From the NCBI RefSeq assembly GCF_004345025.1, contig NZ_CP037745.1, forward strand, positions 3,244,354 to 3,308,353: 64,000 bases of DNA, in the 5' to 3' direction. Each line of letters begins with the position of its first letter. Positions within the stretch are counted from its first letter, which is position 1. This DNA comes from Rheinheimera sp. D18. GTDB taxonomy: Bacteria; Pseudomonadota; Gammaproteobacteria; Enterobacterales; Alteromonadaceae. Positions 34,503 through 47,750 of the stretch are shown here, piece after piece. The notes below the pieces were generated by a model that did no database searches, was not told where the DNA came from, and saw only the letters and a list, made by a program, of their open reading frames with translations. The position numbers were made by a program, and so were the translations under genes.

Positions 34503-35642
34503 ATGTCTTTAATCCTGAAACTTATCGCCGGCATAGTGCTAGGTATACTAGCAGGGCTTTATGCCCCTGTTTGGTTAATACAATTACTGTTAACTTTTAA
34601 AGGCTTATTTGGTGAATTATTATTTTTTACCATTCCGTTATTAATTCTATTTTTTATCAGTAGTGGTATTGCTGCACTGCCGCGTAACTCGGGTAAATTA
34701 CTGGGCCGCACCTTAAGTATTGCTTATTTATCTACCATTATTGCCGGCACACTAGCGTATTTCGTTGCCAGCATCGTAGTGCCTATGCTTACTACCGCTA
34801 ATAAGCACACCGCAACCAATGTCGATACAATAATAGAACCCTTCTTGCGTATGGATATTCCGCCAGTGTTTGGTGTAATGACCGCCTTAGCCTTGGCGTT
34901 TATTTTTGGTTTAGGCATAGCATCAACCCAAGCTGAGCAATTAAAGAAATTGTCTGACCAAGGTCGCGATATTATTCAGTTATTACTGGAGAAAGTAATT
35001 ATTCCTTTATTACCACTGTATATCGCTGGCGAATTTGCCCAAATGGCGGCTGCAGGTAGTGTTTTTGGCACCTTAAAAACCTTTGGTATCGTACTGCTGT
35101 TAGCCGTTGCTATGCATTGGGTTTGGATTATTACGCTCTATACCATTGCTGGAATTAAAGCTGGTCGCTCGCCTTTTGCTTTAATTAAAAATATGTTGCC
35201 AGCTTACTTTACCGCGCTAGGTACTATGTCGAGCGCTGCAACCATCCCAATTGCTTTAAAAGCGACAAAATCTAACGGCGTTAGAGACGACGTAGCCAAC
35301 TTTACCGTGCCGCTTTGCGCCACCATTCACTTGTCTGGTTCAACCATTACCATAGTAACCTGTGCTATGGCAGTTATTACCATGCAAAATGGGTTAGAAA
35401 TACCCTCGTTCGCTACCATTATGCCGTTTATCTTCATGCTGGGTTTAGTCATGTTAGCCGCTCCGGGCGTACCCGGCGGCGCGGTGATGTCGGCGGTAGG
35501 TTTACTAGGCTCAATGCTTGGTTTTGGTGATGCCGCCATTGCCTTAATGATCGCATTGTATATGGCACAAGATAGCTTTGGTACTGCCTGTAACGTAACC
35601 GGCGATGGCGCTATTGCGGTGTTGGTAGATAAAGCTGGTTAA
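34503..35642 (+). CDS. dicarboxylate/amino acid:cation symporter (DAACS family)
   Basis: The 379-residue membrane protein has about eight hydrophobic segments and re-entrant loop motifs of the GltP/DctA family: GTMSSAATIPIALKATKSNG, PLCATIHLSGSTI, APGVPGGAVMSA and QDSFGTACNVTGDGAIAV. It takes up dicarboxylates or acidic amino acids with Na+ or H+. It is somewhat shorter than GltP/DctA (about 420-440). The ATG at 34503 follows GAGAACG; the frame from 34467 adds charged residues unlike the family N-terminus. Confidence 0.9.
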   Translation: MSLILKLIAGIVLGILAGLYAPVWLIQLLLTFKGLFGELLFFTIPLLILFFISSGIAALPRNSGKLLGRTLSIAYLSTIIAGTLAYFVASIVVPMLTTANKHTATNVDTIIEPFLRMDIPPVFGVMTALALAFIFGLGIASTQAEQLKKLSDQGRDIIQLLLEKVIIPLLPLYIAGEFAQMAAAGSVFGTLKTFGIVLLLAVAMHWVWIITLYTIAGIKAGRSPFALIKNMLPAYFTALGTMSSAATIPIALKATKSNGVRDDVANFTVPLCATIHLSGSTITIVTCAMAVITMQNGLEIPSFATIMPFIFMLGLVMLAAPGVPGGAVMSAVGLLGSMLGFGDAAIALMIALYMAQDSFGTACNVTGDGAIAVLVDKAG

Positions 35643-35720
35643 TAACTAAACCTAATTTCTGTCGATTGTAACTCCTGTTTCAGGATTCTAATCAACCATA
35701 CGCATTAAAAAGATACTAAT

Positions 35721-35747
35721 AAAAAGCCCGCTACTGCGGGCTTTTTT
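35721..35747. terminator. bidirectional terminator between symporter and glmU
   Basis: An AAAAAGCCCGC / GCGGGCTTTTT stem with TACT loop is flanked by A and T runs. It serves the convergent symporter (plus) and glmU (minus) genes. Confidence 0.92.
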
Positions 35748-35754
35748 ATACAAA

Positions 35755-37119
35755 TTACTTTTTAATTTTTACCGGTCGTTGCCAACCAGCAATATGCTTT
35801 TGTTTAACGCGAGCAACAACTAGCTCACCATCAGCAGCGTCACGCGTTAGCACCGTGCCAGCACCAACGGTAGCATTTACACCTACCGTAACAGGGGCAA
35901 CTAATGAGCTATTTGAACCAATAAAAGCGCCGTCTTTAATTGTGGTAACAAACTTATTAGCGCCATCATAATTACAGGTAATAGTACCCGCACCTACGTT
36001 TACTTTATTACCAATAACCGCATCGCCTAAGTAAGTTAAATGGTTAGCCTTAGAGCCTTCGCCCAACGTGGTTTTTTTCATTTCAACGAAATTACCAACA
36101 TGACTATCGTCCAGCATAACCGAATCAGGACGTAATCGCGCATAAGGGCCAACCGAACAATTGCTACCAACCGTTGACTGTTCAATCATTGAATTGGGCT
36201 TAACCTCGGTGTTGTCACCAATAGTGCAGTCTTTTAAAATACAGTTAGCACCAACAGTAACGCCCTTACCCAGCACAACCTTGCCTTCGAAAACAACGTT
36301 AACGTCAATCATCACGTCATTACCTACGGTAACACTGCCGCGAACGTCTATGCGCGCTGGGTCACGTAAATTAGCGCCAGCAAGCATCAATTCGTTTGCC
36401 TTACGCTGTTGGTAAGCTCGCTCTAACGCGGCTAATTGCAAACGATTATTAGCGCCTTCTACTTCCATCGCGTCACTGGGATGCGCCGTAGCTATATCAA
36501 CGCCTTCGCTGTGTGCCATAGCGATAATATCAGTTAAGTAATACTCGCCTTGAGCGTTACTATTAGATAATCGGCCAAGCCAGTTTTTCAGCTGCTTACC
36601 TGGCAGTGCCATAATGCCGCTATTAACTTCGTTTATTTTTAATTGCTCTGGTGTCGCATCTTTTTGTTCAATAATGCCCACCACTTTACCGTTTTCACGC
36701 ACGATGCGACCATAACCGGTTGGGTTAGCTAACTTTACCGTTAAAATGGCTACGCCATTGGCAGGCTTGGCATTTAACAATTGCTTTAACGTTTCAAGCT
36801 CAGTTAAGGGTACATCGCCATATAACACTAAAACAGTATCGTTATCGGCAATATTACCTGCCGCTTGCGCTACGGCATGACCAGTACCTAATTGCTCGGC
36901 TTGTAATACCCAATGCAGTGGTTGCTCACCTAAGCTAGATTTTAATGCGTCAGCGCCATAGCCGTATACCAACTGAGGCTTTTCTGCGCCAAGTGCGCGG
37001 GCGGTATCAATAACGTGCTGCACCATTGGCCGCTCAGCCACTTTATGCAATACCTTAGGTAGGTCTGATTTCATCCGTGTGCCTTTACCAGCGGCCAGGA
37101 TCACTACATTTAACGCCAT
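35755..37119 (-). CDS. glmU: bifunctional UDP-N-acetylglucosamine pyrophosphorylase / glucosamine-1-phosphate acetyltransferase
   Basis: GlmU makes UDP-GlcNAc from glucosamine-1-phosphate in two steps. The 454 residues show the nucleotidyl-transferase motif [30 protein letters not shown] and [10 protein letters not shown], then a left-handed beta-helix (hexapeptide repeats from about residue 250) with [19 protein letters not shown] and [11 protein letters not shown]. Length is typical. It lies just beyond atpC, as in E. coli, but glmS is displaced to 22-24 kb. Confidence 0.97.
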   Translation of the reverse strand: MALNVVILAAGKGTRMKSDLPKVLHKVAERPMVQHVIDTARALGAEKPQLVYGYGADALKSSLGEQPLHWVLQAEQLGTGHAVAQAAGNIADNDTVLVLYGDVPLTELETLKQLLNAKPANGVAILTVKLANPTGYGRIVRENGKVVGIIEQKDATPEQLKINEVNSGIMALPGKQLKNWLGRLSNSNAQGEYYLTDIIAMAHSEGVDIATAHPSDAMEVEGANNRLQLAALERAYQQRKANELMLAGANLRDPARIDVRGSVTVGNDVMIDVNVVFEGKVVLGKGVTVGANCILKDCTIGDNTEVKPNSMIEQSTVGSNCSVGPYARLRPDSVMLDDSHVGNFVEMKKTTLGEGSKANHLTYLGDAVIGNKVNVGAGTITCNYDGANKFVTTIKDGAFIGSNSSLVAPVTVGVNATVGAGTVLTRDAADGELVVARVKQKHIAGWQRPVKIKK

Positions 37120-37465
37120 AACAGAATCCCTGTAATTAATATGCGAGTATTTTAAATGATATTGACTTAGTGTACAGCGCTAGGGTGAAGTTTTGCTGAA
37201 TAGGCCATTTTATAATGGTACGTAATAAGGCTATCCAAACAACCTAGACGACTAAAGCACTCTACTTGCGTAGCCTAGATTGATACTTATACAGCAGTTG
37301 ACTCAATGGCTATTAAACTTTAAGTCCAGACTTGCCAATGCCGAGTATTTTTTGAAATACACTCACCAAACCAGAACTTAAAATTAAATTACAATTCAAA
37401 AAACAATGGCAATATAAATTATACAGAAATTTAACGATATATAAGCATTAAAAGTAAGGGTCCGC
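37120..37465. other. 346-base AT-rich intergenic region
   Basis: This divergent region separates glmU from the gene at 37466. It is AT-rich, especially the right third. I see no gene, clear hairpin or known operator. Confidence 0.5.
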
Positions 37466-38113
37466 ATGAAATTTCTATCTCTTTGTTTTTTGGTTATTTC
37501 AAATATCTGCTTAGCTTCACATCCCATAAACTTGGATAATATTAATAGTTCTTTTTCATCCGATGGTTGCATTCAAAGAGCAACAAGTGACGACATTACT
37601 GGAGTATCAAATGAATTAAAGCGAACTTTGGTATCAAATCGGTACTGCATTCAAAAGAATAATTATTCAACACAAATAGCATTAAAAAATCTGCCTGATG
37701 CTCAAACAATTTTAGGTATTTTAAAACGCTATAAAAACGAATACGCCTTACTTAAAACAGATGAGCAAAAAGTTGTATTTGCAGATGCTTTTTTAACAGC
37801 CGCTAGCTATCAATATCCTATCAGTTACGAAAATATCGAACGCGCTAAACCAATGACAATTATATTTAAGAGAACAACCAAAGGCGGGTCAATAACAGGT
37901 CACGCCCTATCCCTATTTCAACAAGATAATTTTGACAAAGATAGAGAAAAAGCTTTTATAGCCCTTACTTCTGATTCATCTATCAAAAAAATTGGACACT
38001 ACGATATTTTAAAACGTATACAATACATACTTAACGGTGAACAGAATAAGTTTACTGAGCAAGTAGGGCAATATAACCGAATATTTAAACAAACCTCTCT
38101 TAAATCAGTTTAG
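37466..38113 (+). CDS. exported protein of unknown function, AT-rich
   Basis: I do not recognise this 215-residue protein. It has a signal peptide (MKFLSLCFLVISNICLA), two cysteines in the mature part (DGCIQRA and NRYCIQK) that could pair, and many Lys, Asn and Ile residues. Codon use is clearly more AT-rich than the atp operon beside it, which suggests recent acquisition. GGGTCCGC precedes the ATG. It stands alone between glmU and the atp operon terminator, a place where relatives have no gene that I know of. Confidence 0.65.
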   Translation: MKFLSLCFLVISNICLASHPINLDNINSSFSSDGCIQRATSDDITGVSNELKRTLVSNRYCIQKNNYSTQIALKNLPDAQTILGILKRYKNEYALLKTDEQKVVFADAFLTAASYQYPISYENIERAKPMTIIFKRTTKGGSITGHALSLFQQDNFDKDREKAFIALTSDSSIKKIGHYDILKRIQYILNGEQNKFTEQVGQYNRIFKQTSLKSV

Positions 38114-38293
38114 AATTAGCCTATTACCTTCTGAAATTAGCATCTTGCAATAATATTTTAGTCATTATGTAACAGTCGTTATTACTGTCGTCAAATATGA
38201 ATATTTTTTTAAAGCTGCTTGGGCGTAACAATAAGCGCCTTGCTTCATTATTGGGAATTGGCATCCTACTACGTTATATGATTGTTATCGGAA

Positions 38294-38323
38294 TAAAAAA
38301 GCCACCTTGCGGTGGCTTTTTTA
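38294..38323 (-). terminator. terminator of the atp operon
   Basis: AAAAAAGCCACC and GGTGGCTTTTTT form a 12-base stem with a TTGC loop, 15 bases after the atpC stop. It can work in both directions. Confidence 0.92.
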
Positions 38324-38337
38324 ATCATAACGTAAAC

Positions 38338-38757
38338 TTATTTTTTGCCGCGCAGTTGCCTAATAACGCGCAATTGCGCAATAGCTTCTGCTAATTGACC
38401 AGCAGCTTCAGCATAGTTGAAGTCTGCTCCGGCATTTTGCATGGCTTCTTCAGCACGTTTTTGTGCATCTAAAGCGGCTTGTTCATCTAAGTCTTCGCCG
38501 CGTACCGCGACATCAGCTAATACTGTAATGCTATCCGGCTGCACTTCTAAGATACCGCCAGCAACATACATTACATGTTCTTCGCCGAACTGTTTAACGA
38601 TACGGACCATGCCAGGTTTCAGGGTGGTCAGTAACGGGGCGTGGAAAGGTAAAATACCTAACTCGCCCTCACTGCCTGTGACCTGCACGGATTCGACAAG
38701 GCCAGAAAAAATCTTTTCTTCGGCACTTACTACATCCAGTTGCACTGTCATCGCCAT
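38338..38757 (-). CDS. atpC: ATP synthase F1 subunit epsilon
   Basis: The 139-residue epsilon subunit has the N-terminal beta sandwich ([37 protein letters not shown]) and C-terminal helices ([12 protein letters not shown]). It sits on the central stalk and restrains ATP hydrolysis. It is the last gene of the operon, 22 bases after atpD. Confidence 0.96.
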   Translation of the reverse strand: MAMTVQLDVVSAEEKIFSGLVESVQVTGSEGELGILPFHAPLLTTLKPGMVRIVKQFGEEHVMYVAGGILEVQPDSITVLADVAVRGEDLDEQAALDAQKRAEEAMQNAGADFNYAEAAGQLAEAIAQLRVIRQLRGKK

Positions 38758-38779
38758 CTCGCTCTCCTAAAGCCTGAAC

Positions 38780-40174
<1,395 letters not shown>

Positions 40175-40198
40175 TCAAATTTCTCAAAACTGTTTACC

Positions 40199-41062
40199 TT
40201 AGCCTACAGCTGCCGCACCGGCGACAATCTCGCTAAGCTCCTGGGTAATCGCGGCCTGACGTGCTTTGTTATATACAAGCTTCAGGTCGTCCATCAGGTT
40301 ACCGGCGTTATCGGTTGCAGCTTTCATTGCTACCATGCGCGCAGCGTGTTCACTGGCAGAATTCTCTACCACACCCTGATAAACTTGCGATTCGACGAAA
40401 CGGTCTAGCAACATATCGATGATAGGTTGTGGATCCGGCTCGTACAGGTAATCCCAGTTATGCTCTCTTTTAGCGATGTCTGCTTTTGGCAAAGGTAAGA
40501 GTTGATCGATCACTGGCTCTTGCTTCATGGTATTAACAAACTTGTTATACACCAAGAATAAGCGATCAATTCGGCCTTCGTTAAATGCATCTAGCATTAC
40601 TCTTACCGAACCAAGCACATCAGCCAAACGTGGTACGTCACCTGAACCCGCCTGTTGCGCAACTACCTTGCCACCAAAACGCTTAAAAAACGCTGTTGCT
40701 TTATTGCCAATAACAGCAAATTGCGCATCAACGCCTTTATCTTTCCAGCTTTTCAGCTCAAGGACAACTTTCTTAAACTCGTTGGTATTCAGGCCACCGC
40801 AAAGACCACGATCAGACGATATGACAATATAGCCAACCTTTTTTACATCACGGTCCGTTAAATACGGATGGCGATATTCAAGGCTGCCATTGGCAACGTT
40901 ACCAATCACTTTGCGCATACCTTCAGCGTATGGGCGTGTTGCAGCTACACGGTCTTGCGCTTTGCGCATTTTGCTAACCGCAACTTTTTCCATAGCACTG
41001 GTGATCTTGCGAGTATTATTAATACTCCCGATCTTACTTTTTATCTCTTTACCACCGGCCAT
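40199..41062 (-). CDS. atpG: ATP synthase F1 subunit gamma
   Basis: The 287-residue central-stalk subunit begins [20 protein letters not shown], has [15 protein letters not shown] in the middle, and ends in the rotor helix with [20 protein letters not shown] and [19 protein letters not shown]. It rotates within the alpha/beta ring. It lies 53 bases after atpA. Confidence 0.97.
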   Translation of the reverse strand: MAGGKEIKSKIGSINNTRKITSAMEKVAVSKMRKAQDRVAATRPYAEGMRKVIGNVANGSLEYRHPYLTDRDVKKVGYIVISSDRGLCGGLNTNEFKKVVLELKSWKDKGVDAQFAVIGNKATAFFKRFGGKVVAQQAGSGDVPRLADVLGSVRVMLDAFNEGRIDRLFLVYNKFVNTMKQEPVIDQLLPLPKADIAKREHNWDYLYEPDPQPIIDMLLDRFVESQVYQGVVENSASEHAARMVAMKAATDNAGNLMDDLKLVYNKARQAAITQELSEIVAGAAAVG

Positions 41063-41115
41063 GTCTGTATCTCCGTTTCATTCAACGAATGGGGTGGCTA
41101 AGCCACCCGCATTGC

Positions 41116-42657
41116 TTACCAGCTCTGCGTAGCCTTGAATTTATCAATAGCGGCTTTAAACGTAGATTCGATTTGGTCGTTGTAGTTACCGGTTTTGTCG
41201 ATATCAGCCATCAGCTCGGTGTGCTCAGCTCTCATAAAGGCAATTAAACCTGCTTCAAAATCTAAGATTTTGGCAACTTCGATGTCTTTCATAAAGCCTT
41301 TTTCGATAGCGAAAATAGACACACCCATATCGGCAACAGACATTGGGCTGTACTGTAACTGTTTCATCAGCTCAGTAACCTTTTGACCGTGCTCTAACTG
41401 AGCGCGTGTTGCTTCGTCTAAGTCAGAAGCAAACTGCGCAAACGCGGCCAGCTCTGAATATTGGGCTAATGCCAGACGAATACCGCCACCCAGCTTTTTG
41501 ATAATTTTGGTTTGTGCTGCACCACCAACACGCGATACTGAAATACCGGCGTTTACCGCAGGACGAATACCGGCGTTAAATAAGTCAGTTTCTAAGAAGA
41601 TCTGACCATCGGTAATCGAAATTACGTTAGTAGGTACGAATGCAGAAACGTCACCGGCTTGTGTTTCAATAATTGGTAATGCGGTTAATGAACCGGTTTT
41701 ACCTTTTACTTCGCCTTTGGTGTATTTTTCTACGTAATCCGCGTTTACGCGTGATGCACGTTCTAATAGACGCGAGTGTAAATAGAATACGTCACCTGGG
41801 TAAGCTTCACGGCCTGGTGGACGACGTAATAGCAATGATATTTGACGGTAAGCAACAGCTTGCTTAGACAAATCATCATAAACAATTAACGCATCTTCAC
41901 CGCGGTCACGGAAGTATTCGCCCATAGTACAACCTGAATATGGTGCTAAGAACTGCAGTGCCGCAGCTTCAGAAGCTGATGCTACAACCACAATAGTGTG
42001 CGCTAACGCACCGTGTTCTTCTAGCTTACGTACTACGTTAGCAATAGTAGAGGCTTTTTGGCCTACAGCAACGTAAACGCACTTAACGCCAGTACCTTTT
42101 TGGTTGATGATCGCATCAATAGCTAAGGCGGTTTTACCGGTTTGACGGTCACCGATTAACAATTCACGCTGACCACGACCGATTGGGATCATGGCATCAA
42201 CAGACTTGTAGCCTGTTTGCATAGGTTGATCAACTGACTGACGTTCGATAACGCCCGGAGCAATTTTTTCTACCGGTTCAAAACCAGCAGCGTCAATTGG
42301 TCCTTTACCGTCAATTGGTGCACCCAAAGTATTTACCACACGGCCTAACAGCTGTGGGCCAACCGGTACTTCTAAAATACGACCGGTACTTTTAACTTTA
42401 GTGCCTTCAGTTAAATCGGCATACGGGCCCATAACTACGGCACCTACCGAGTTGCGCTCTAAGTTCAGCGCGATAGCATAGCGGTTACCAGGAAGCTCGA
42501 TCATTTCACCTTGCATACAATCTGCAAGACCATTGATACGAATAATACCGTCTGTTACTTGAACGATAGTACCTTCGTTACGAGCTTCACTGACCACTTC
42601 AAACTGAGCAATACGACTTTTGATCAGTTCTGATATTTCAGTGGAATTCAGTTGCAT
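41116..42657 (-). CDS. atpA: ATP synthase F1 subunit alpha
   Basis: The 513-residue regulatory subunit has P-loop [15 protein letters not shown] (near residue 170), [17 protein letters not shown] and [20 protein letters not shown], including the conserved arginine finger region downstream ([12 protein letters not shown]). It alternates with beta in F1. Length equals E. coli AtpA (513). It follows atpH by 14 bases. Confidence 0.98.
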   Translation of the reverse strand: MQLNSTEISELIKSRIAQFEVVSEARNEGTIVQVTDGIIRINGLADCMQGEMIELPGNRYAIALNLERNSVGAVVMGPYADLTEGTKVKSTGRILEVPVGPQLLGRVVNTLGAPIDGKGPIDAAGFEPVEKIAPGVIERQSVDQPMQTGYKSVDAMIPIGRGQRELLIGDRQTGKTALAIDAIINQKGTGVKCVYVAVGQKASTIANVVRKLEEHGALAHTIVVVASASEAAALQFLAPYSGCTMGEYFRDRGEDALIVYDDLSKQAVAYRQISLLLRRPPGREAYPGDVFYLHSRLLERASRVNADYVEKYTKGEVKGKTGSLTALPIIETQAGDVSAFVPTNVISITDGQIFLETDLFNAGIRPAVNAGISVSRVGGAAQTKIIKKLGGGIRLALAQYSELAAFAQFASDLDEATRAQLEHGQKVTELMKQLQYSPMSVADMGVSIFAIEKGFMKDIEVAKILDFEAGLIAFMRAEHTELMADIDKTGNYNDQIESTFKAAIDKFKATQSW

Positions 42658-42671
42658 TCTCTGTTCCCCAA

Positions 42672-43205
42672 TTACGACTGCAGCGCAGTTGCTAAACGAT
42701 CCAGCTTACCGCGGATCGAGCCATCAATAACCATGTCACCAGCTTTGATTAGTAAACCACTAACCACTGCCGGATCTTCGCTACAGTTCAATTTAACTTT
42801 GCGTGCCAAACGTTGCGATAATGCCGCGGTTAACTTATCTTTTTGTGCACTAGTCAGCGTAGTTGCAGAAACGACAGTAACGTCTATTTCCTGTTCAAAT
42901 TCCGCTTTTAGTGCAGCAAAGGTAGTTAATACTGCAGGCAACGCCAACAAGCGATGATTTTCTGCCATCACTTTTATCAAGTTTTGGCCGTGCTCATTGA
43001 GTTGCTCACCACATACCTGAATAAACAAACCAGCCTGCTTATCAGCAGTACTATTGGCGTTTAAATACGCGCCAACTTGGTCGTTATTTGCTACTTCTGC
43101 AGCAAAGGCCAACATCTGTAACCAAGCCTCTAACGCGTTTTGCTCTACAGCAAAATCGAAAGCTGCTCTGGCATAAGGGCGAGCAATATTTGTCAAATCA
43201 GACAT
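42672..43205 (-). CDS. atpH: ATP synthase F1 subunit delta
   Basis: The 177-residue delta subunit ([54 protein letters not shown]) joins F1 to the peripheral stalk. Length equals E. coli AtpH. It lies 9 bases after atpF. Confidence 0.97.
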   Translation of the reverse strand: MSDLTNIARPYARAAFDFAVEQNALEAWLQMLAFAAEVANNDQVGAYLNANSTADKQAGLFIQVCGEQLNEHGQNLIKVMAENHRLLALPAVLTTFAALKAEFEQEIDVTVVSATTLTSAQKDKLTAALSQRLARKVKLNCSEDPAVVSGLLIKAGDMVIDGSIRGKLDRLATALQS

Positions 43206-43214
43206 AGCTCTTCC

Positions 43215-43688
43215 TTAATTCAGTTCTTGAACCAATTTATCCAAAATGTCGCTGTGAGCAGCTTCATCAATAGAACGTTGCAGAATTCGTTCTGCGCCAG
43301 CGACTGCTAATGCAGCAACTTGTTTGCGCAGCTCTTCACGTAAACGATTACGTTCAGCGGCAACTTCTGCTGTGGCTTGCGCCAAAATAGTTTCACGTTC
43401 TGCATTGGCTTTATGCACCGCTTCATCAATCATTTTCGCTTCGCGTTTTTTCGCTTGCTCAATAATTTCTGCCGCTTGTGCTTTAGCATCTTTTAATTGA
43501 TCTTTGGCTTTATCTTGGGCTAATGCCAAGTCTCTTTCCGCACGATCAGATGCTGCTAAACCATCAGCAATTTTTTTCTGGCGAGCTTCAATGGCATTCA
43601 TCAAAGGTGGCCAGACAAACTTCATACAAAACAGTACGAACACCGCGAATGCGATTAATTCGCCTAACAGAGTGGCGTTTAAATTCAC
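43215..43688 (-). CDS. atpF: ATP synthase F0 subunit b
   Basis: The 157-residue subunit has one N-terminal membrane helix ([20 protein letters not shown]) followed by [18 protein letters not shown] and a long charged helix that dimerises as the peripheral stalk. It is a single, not split, b gene. It follows atpE by 44 bases. Confidence 0.97.
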   Translation of the reverse strand: MNLNATLLGELIAFAVFVLFCMKFVWPPLMNAIEARQKKIADGLAASDRAERDLALAQDKAKDQLKDAKAQAAEIIEQAKKREAKMIDEAVHKANAERETILAQATAEVAAERNRLREELRKQVAALAVAGAERILQRSIDEAAHSDILDKLVQELN

Positions 43689-43732
43689 GACCGCTCCTCC
43701 TTAGTTAACAGTTGTTCGGATAAAGCCTTCAA

Positions 43733-44875
<1,143 letters not shown>

Positions 44876-44886
44876 TCATCCCATTG

Positions 44887-45267
44887 TTAATGTTTAAAGA
44901 AAACCGGAGCGGTCCATTGGGCTATTAGCGTGAGCATAAAACCGGTTAAAAATGCACCATGAACCAGTTGTTGCTGTGAAAATAATACGGCTAACAGCAC
45001 TGCGGATATAATTAGCTTTAGTGATTGGCCCCGCATAAACGCCATCACAACGATATTTGCGTTATCTGCGGCATTAAAACGAAACGCGAAAAACGCAAAC
45101 ACACAATTTGGTATTATGGCTACTAAACCCCCTTTAAAGGCCGATTTAGCCGCAGCTGCATCAGCAGCTAAAAAAAAAGTCAGTGCAATAATTCCAGCTA
45201 CTACCAACTGGCACAACACTAACTTATAAGCTGATTTACGTAGTTCAGCTAAACTTTGTTCTGTCAT
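44887..45267 (-). CDS. atpI: ATP synthase subunit I
   Basis: The 126-residue hydrophobic protein has four membrane helices (for example LVVAGIIALTFFLAADA and GLVAIIPNCVFAFFAFRF), matching AtpI, a nonessential helper of c-ring assembly. It is the first gene of the atp operon and starts 51 bases downstream of the promoter -10 element. Confidence 0.9.
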   Translation of the reverse strand: MTEQSLAELRKSAYKLVLCQLVVAGIIALTFFLAADAAAAKSAFKGGLVAIIPNCVFAFFAFRFNAADNANIVVMAFMRGQSLKLIISAVLLAVLFSQQQLVHGAFLTGFMLTLIAQWTAPVFFKH

Positions 45268-45317
45268 TTCTTGTCCCCCTAAAAACGCCCGGGAAGGGGG
45301 TAATAAAAACTTGCGAA

Positions 45318-45345
45318 ATTATACTTACATACCTTTAATTTGCAA
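45318..45345 (-). promoter_or_regulatory. sigma70 promoter of the atp operon
   Basis: On the minus strand, TTGCAA (45345-45340), a 16-base spacer and a perfect TATAAT (45323-45318) lie just upstream of atpI. It is the best promoter-like sequence between parB and atpI. Confidence 0.75.
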
Positions 45346-45398
45346 CAAAAAGCAGTGTTAGTACTGTGATAGTACCTATTTATATCTAATTTGATGTT

Positions 45399-46271
45399 TT
45401 ATTGCTCAGTAACATTCAACTTATTAATAATGCCATCTAACTCATCTAAACTACTATACGCAATTTCTAACTTACCTTTACCTTTATTGTTGTAGCTAAT
45501 TTGCACAGGTGCGGCAAACCGCTCACTTAAGCGTTGTTCTAGAGCAATAACATCGGGATCTCGTGGCTTTTCAGAAGCTACCGGTTTAGGTTCTAAAATT
45601 CGCCGTATTAAGTTTTCAGTTTCACGTACGGTTAATTGTTTAGCCGCAACTAATCTAGCGGCATCTGATTGCTCAAATTCTTTTAGTGCTAATAATGCTC
45701 TTGCATGGCCCATTTCAATGTCGCCGTGTTCAAGCAATAGTTTTACATCGTCATTTAATTGGTTTAAGCGCAACAGGTTAGTAACAGATGCTCTAGATTT
45801 GCCAACTGCATCAGCTACTTGCTGGTGAGTTAACGAAAACTCTATTAATAAGCGTTCTAATGCTACGGCTTCTTCCATTGCATTTAAATCTTCTCGTTGA
45901 ATGTTTTCTATTAACGCTATGGCAACAGCGGCTTCATCTGGCACATCTTTAACAATACAAGGTACGTCAGCCAGTTTTGCTAACTGACTTGCACGCCAAC
46001 GCCTTTCACCCGCAATAATTTCAAATTTTCCGTTACCTATTGGTCGCACAACTATCGGTTGAATAATACCTTGTGCTCGAATAGAACTGGCTAAGTCTTC
46101 CAACGCTTCTTGCGACATATCTTTGCGTGGTTGGTATTTACCCGGTATTAAAAACTCAACAGGTAATTGTTGCAGTTCGCTACTGCTGGGTGTGGAAGTT
46201 GTGCTGCTAGCTTTATTGGACGTAAGTAGGGCATCCAGACCTCGGCCTAAGCCGCGTTTTTTTACCGACAT
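45399..46271 (-). CDS. parB: chromosome partitioning protein ParB
   Basis: The 290-residue protein begins MSVKKRGLGRGLDALL. It has the N-terminal CTP-binding motifs (PVEFLIPGKYQPRKDMSQEA, IIAGERRWRASQLA), a helix-turn-helix (LTHQQVADAVGKSRASVTNL) and a C-terminal dimer domain. It binds parS (one found at 34315), loads as a CTP-gated clamp and works with ParA to separate origins. The gene follows parA by 29 bases. Confidence 0.96.
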   Translation of the reverse strand: MSVKKRGLGRGLDALLTSNKASSTTSTPSSSELQQLPVEFLIPGKYQPRKDMSQEALEDLASSIRAQGIIQPIVVRPIGNGKFEIIAGERRWRASQLAKLADVPCIVKDVPDEAAVAIALIENIQREDLNAMEEAVALERLLIEFSLTHQQVADAVGKSRASVTNLLRLNQLNDDVKLLLEHGDIEMGHARALLALKEFEQSDAARLVAAKQLTVRETENLIRRILEPKPVASEKPRDPDVIALEQRLSERFAAPVQISYNNKGKGKLEIAYSSLDELDGIINKLNVTEQ

Positions 46272-46300
46272 GCTAAATTGCTTCCCTAAAATTATTCAGA

Positions 46301-47095
46301 TCAGGCTGATGCTGTGCTGCTAGCCGTCTTTTTATCAGCTCGGCGTAACATTTCACCTGCTAATGCTAAATAAGCCTTTGCACCAGTTGAGTTTTTATCG
46401 TAATACATTACTGGTGTACCAAAGCTAGGTGCTTCTGCTAAACGTACATTGCGTGGAATAACTGCTCGATAAACCTTATCACCAAAATGCTGTTTTAATT
46501 GATCTGATACATCATTTGCTAACCGATTACGCGGATCGTACATGGTTCTTAAAATGCCTTCGATCTTTAATTCAGGGTTAACGGCTGCTGCTAATTGATT
46601 AATGGTTTCAACTAACGAGGTTAAACCCTCTAATGCAAAGTATTCACACTGCATTGGTACTAATACTGTGTCAGCGGCAGCCATTGCATTTACTGTTAAC
46701 ATATTAAGTGACGGCGGGCAGTCGATAAAAATAAAGTCATAACTATTACGGTAGTCTTTTAATGCATTACGTAGCCGCAATTCACGAGCAAATACGTTCA
46801 TTAAACGTACTTCTGCTGCTGTTAAGTCAGAGTTAGCGCCAACTAAATGATAACCGCCGCTGGTTTCTTTAACTAAAACGTCTAATAGTGGTTTTTCATC
46901 AACGAGTAACTCGTAAGCGGTGGCCGGTAAATCATATTTATCAACTCCGCTACCCATGGTAGCGTTACCTTGGGGATCTAAGTCGATAAGCAACACCTTG
47001 CGTTTGGTCGCAGCCAGGGAGGCAGCCAAATTTACAGCTGTAGTAGTTTTACCTACACCGCCTTTCTGGTTAGCTATTGCGATCACTTTCGCCAC
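46301..47095 (-). CDS. parA: chromosome partitioning ATPase ParA (Soj)
   Basis: The 264-residue ATPase has the deviant Walker A motif QKGGVGKTTTAVNLAASLA at the N-terminus, FIFIDCPPSLNMLTVNAM (Walker B) and no N-terminal helix-turn-helix, as in chromosomal Soj-type ParA. It forms ATP-dependent DNA-bound dimers that pull ParB-parS complexes. rsmG lies 19 bases upstream and parB 29 bases downstream. Confidence 0.96.
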   Translation of the reverse strand: MAKVIAIANQKGGVGKTTTAVNLAASLAATKRKVLLIDLDPQGNATMGSGVDKYDLPATAYELLVDEKPLLDVLVKETSGGYHLVGANSDLTAAEVRLMNVFARELRLRNALKDYRNSYDFIFIDCPPSLNMLTVNAMAAADTVLVPMQCEYFALEGLTSLVETINQLAAAVNPELKIEGILRTMYDPRNRLANDVSDQLKQHFGDKVYRAVIPRNVRLAEAPSFGTPVMYYDKNSTGAKAYLALAGEMLRRADKKTASSTASA

Positions 47096-47114
47096 AAGAT
47101 GTCCTCGTTGTCAG

Positions 47115-47732
47115 TTAGCAGGGTTGCAGTATTACCAAATGCCTTTGTGCTTGCAACTGCGGCACAACAAGTGGTTGAACGGAGACTACTTTAACAAAAT
47201 CAGGCAAAGCTGCAATTTCTTCTTGTACTGCAGCGGCTTTCATCGCGTAAAAATGGCCGTTTTGTGTAGGTAAATGCCTGCACCAATTCAGCATATCATT
47301 GATCGAAGCAAAAGCTCGGCTAATAACACCATCGTAGCGTTGCTCAGGTTGATGATCTTCCACTCTGCTTTGTACTGGTTGAATATTAGTTAGTTTTAAC
47401 TGCAGTTTTACTTGGTTTAAAAAGCGGATCCTTTTACCTAGACTATCAAGCAAAGTGAAGTTGTTATCTGGATAATAAATAGCTAATAGCACGCCAGGTA
47501 AACCAGGACCGGTACCTACATCTATAAAATGGTTACCAATTAAATGCGGTGCAATAACTAGGCTATCCATCACGTGCTTTATTAACATTTCTTTAGGATC
47601 ACGCACTGAGGTTAGGTTGTAGGCGCTGTTCCATTTATCAAGTAGTTTTACATAGTCAATACATTGCTGTAGTTGGTATTCAGATAACGACAAACTGGTT
47701 TGCGCCACCAGCGAGCGTAATTGATCTAACAT
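47115..47732 (-). CDS. rsmG: 16S rRNA (guanine527-N7)-methyltransferase
   Basis: The 205-residue enzyme (old name GidB) has the SAM motif [17 protein letters not shown], plus [19 protein letters not shown] and the RNA-binding DVISRAFA-like segment ([16 protein letters not shown]). It methylates G527 of 16S rRNA. It follows mnmG by 18 bases, the standard gene order. Confidence 0.96.
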   Translation of the reverse strand: MLDQLRSLVAQTSLSLSEYQLQQCIDYVKLLDKWNSAYNLTSVRDPKEMLIKHVMDSLVIAPHLIGNHFIDVGTGPGLPGVLLAIYYPDNNFTLLDSLGKRIRFLNQVKLQLKLTNIQPVQSRVEDHQPEQRYDGVISRAFASINDMLNWCRHLPTQNGHFYAMKAAAVQEEIAALPDFVKVVSVQPLVVPQLQAQRHLVILQPC

Positions 47733-47750
47733 GTTGTTCCTTGTCGTCAG

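Noticed and set aside
38197..38394. Small plus-strand frame of 65 codons between the orphan gene and atpC
   Set aside because: It has no convincing Shine-Dalgarno, runs through the atp operon terminator and into atpC, and its translation resembles no protein.
45618..45633. AGTTTCACGTACGGTT within parB as a second parS
   Set aside because: Only the left half matches parS and the palindrome is lost, so ParB binding is unlikely.
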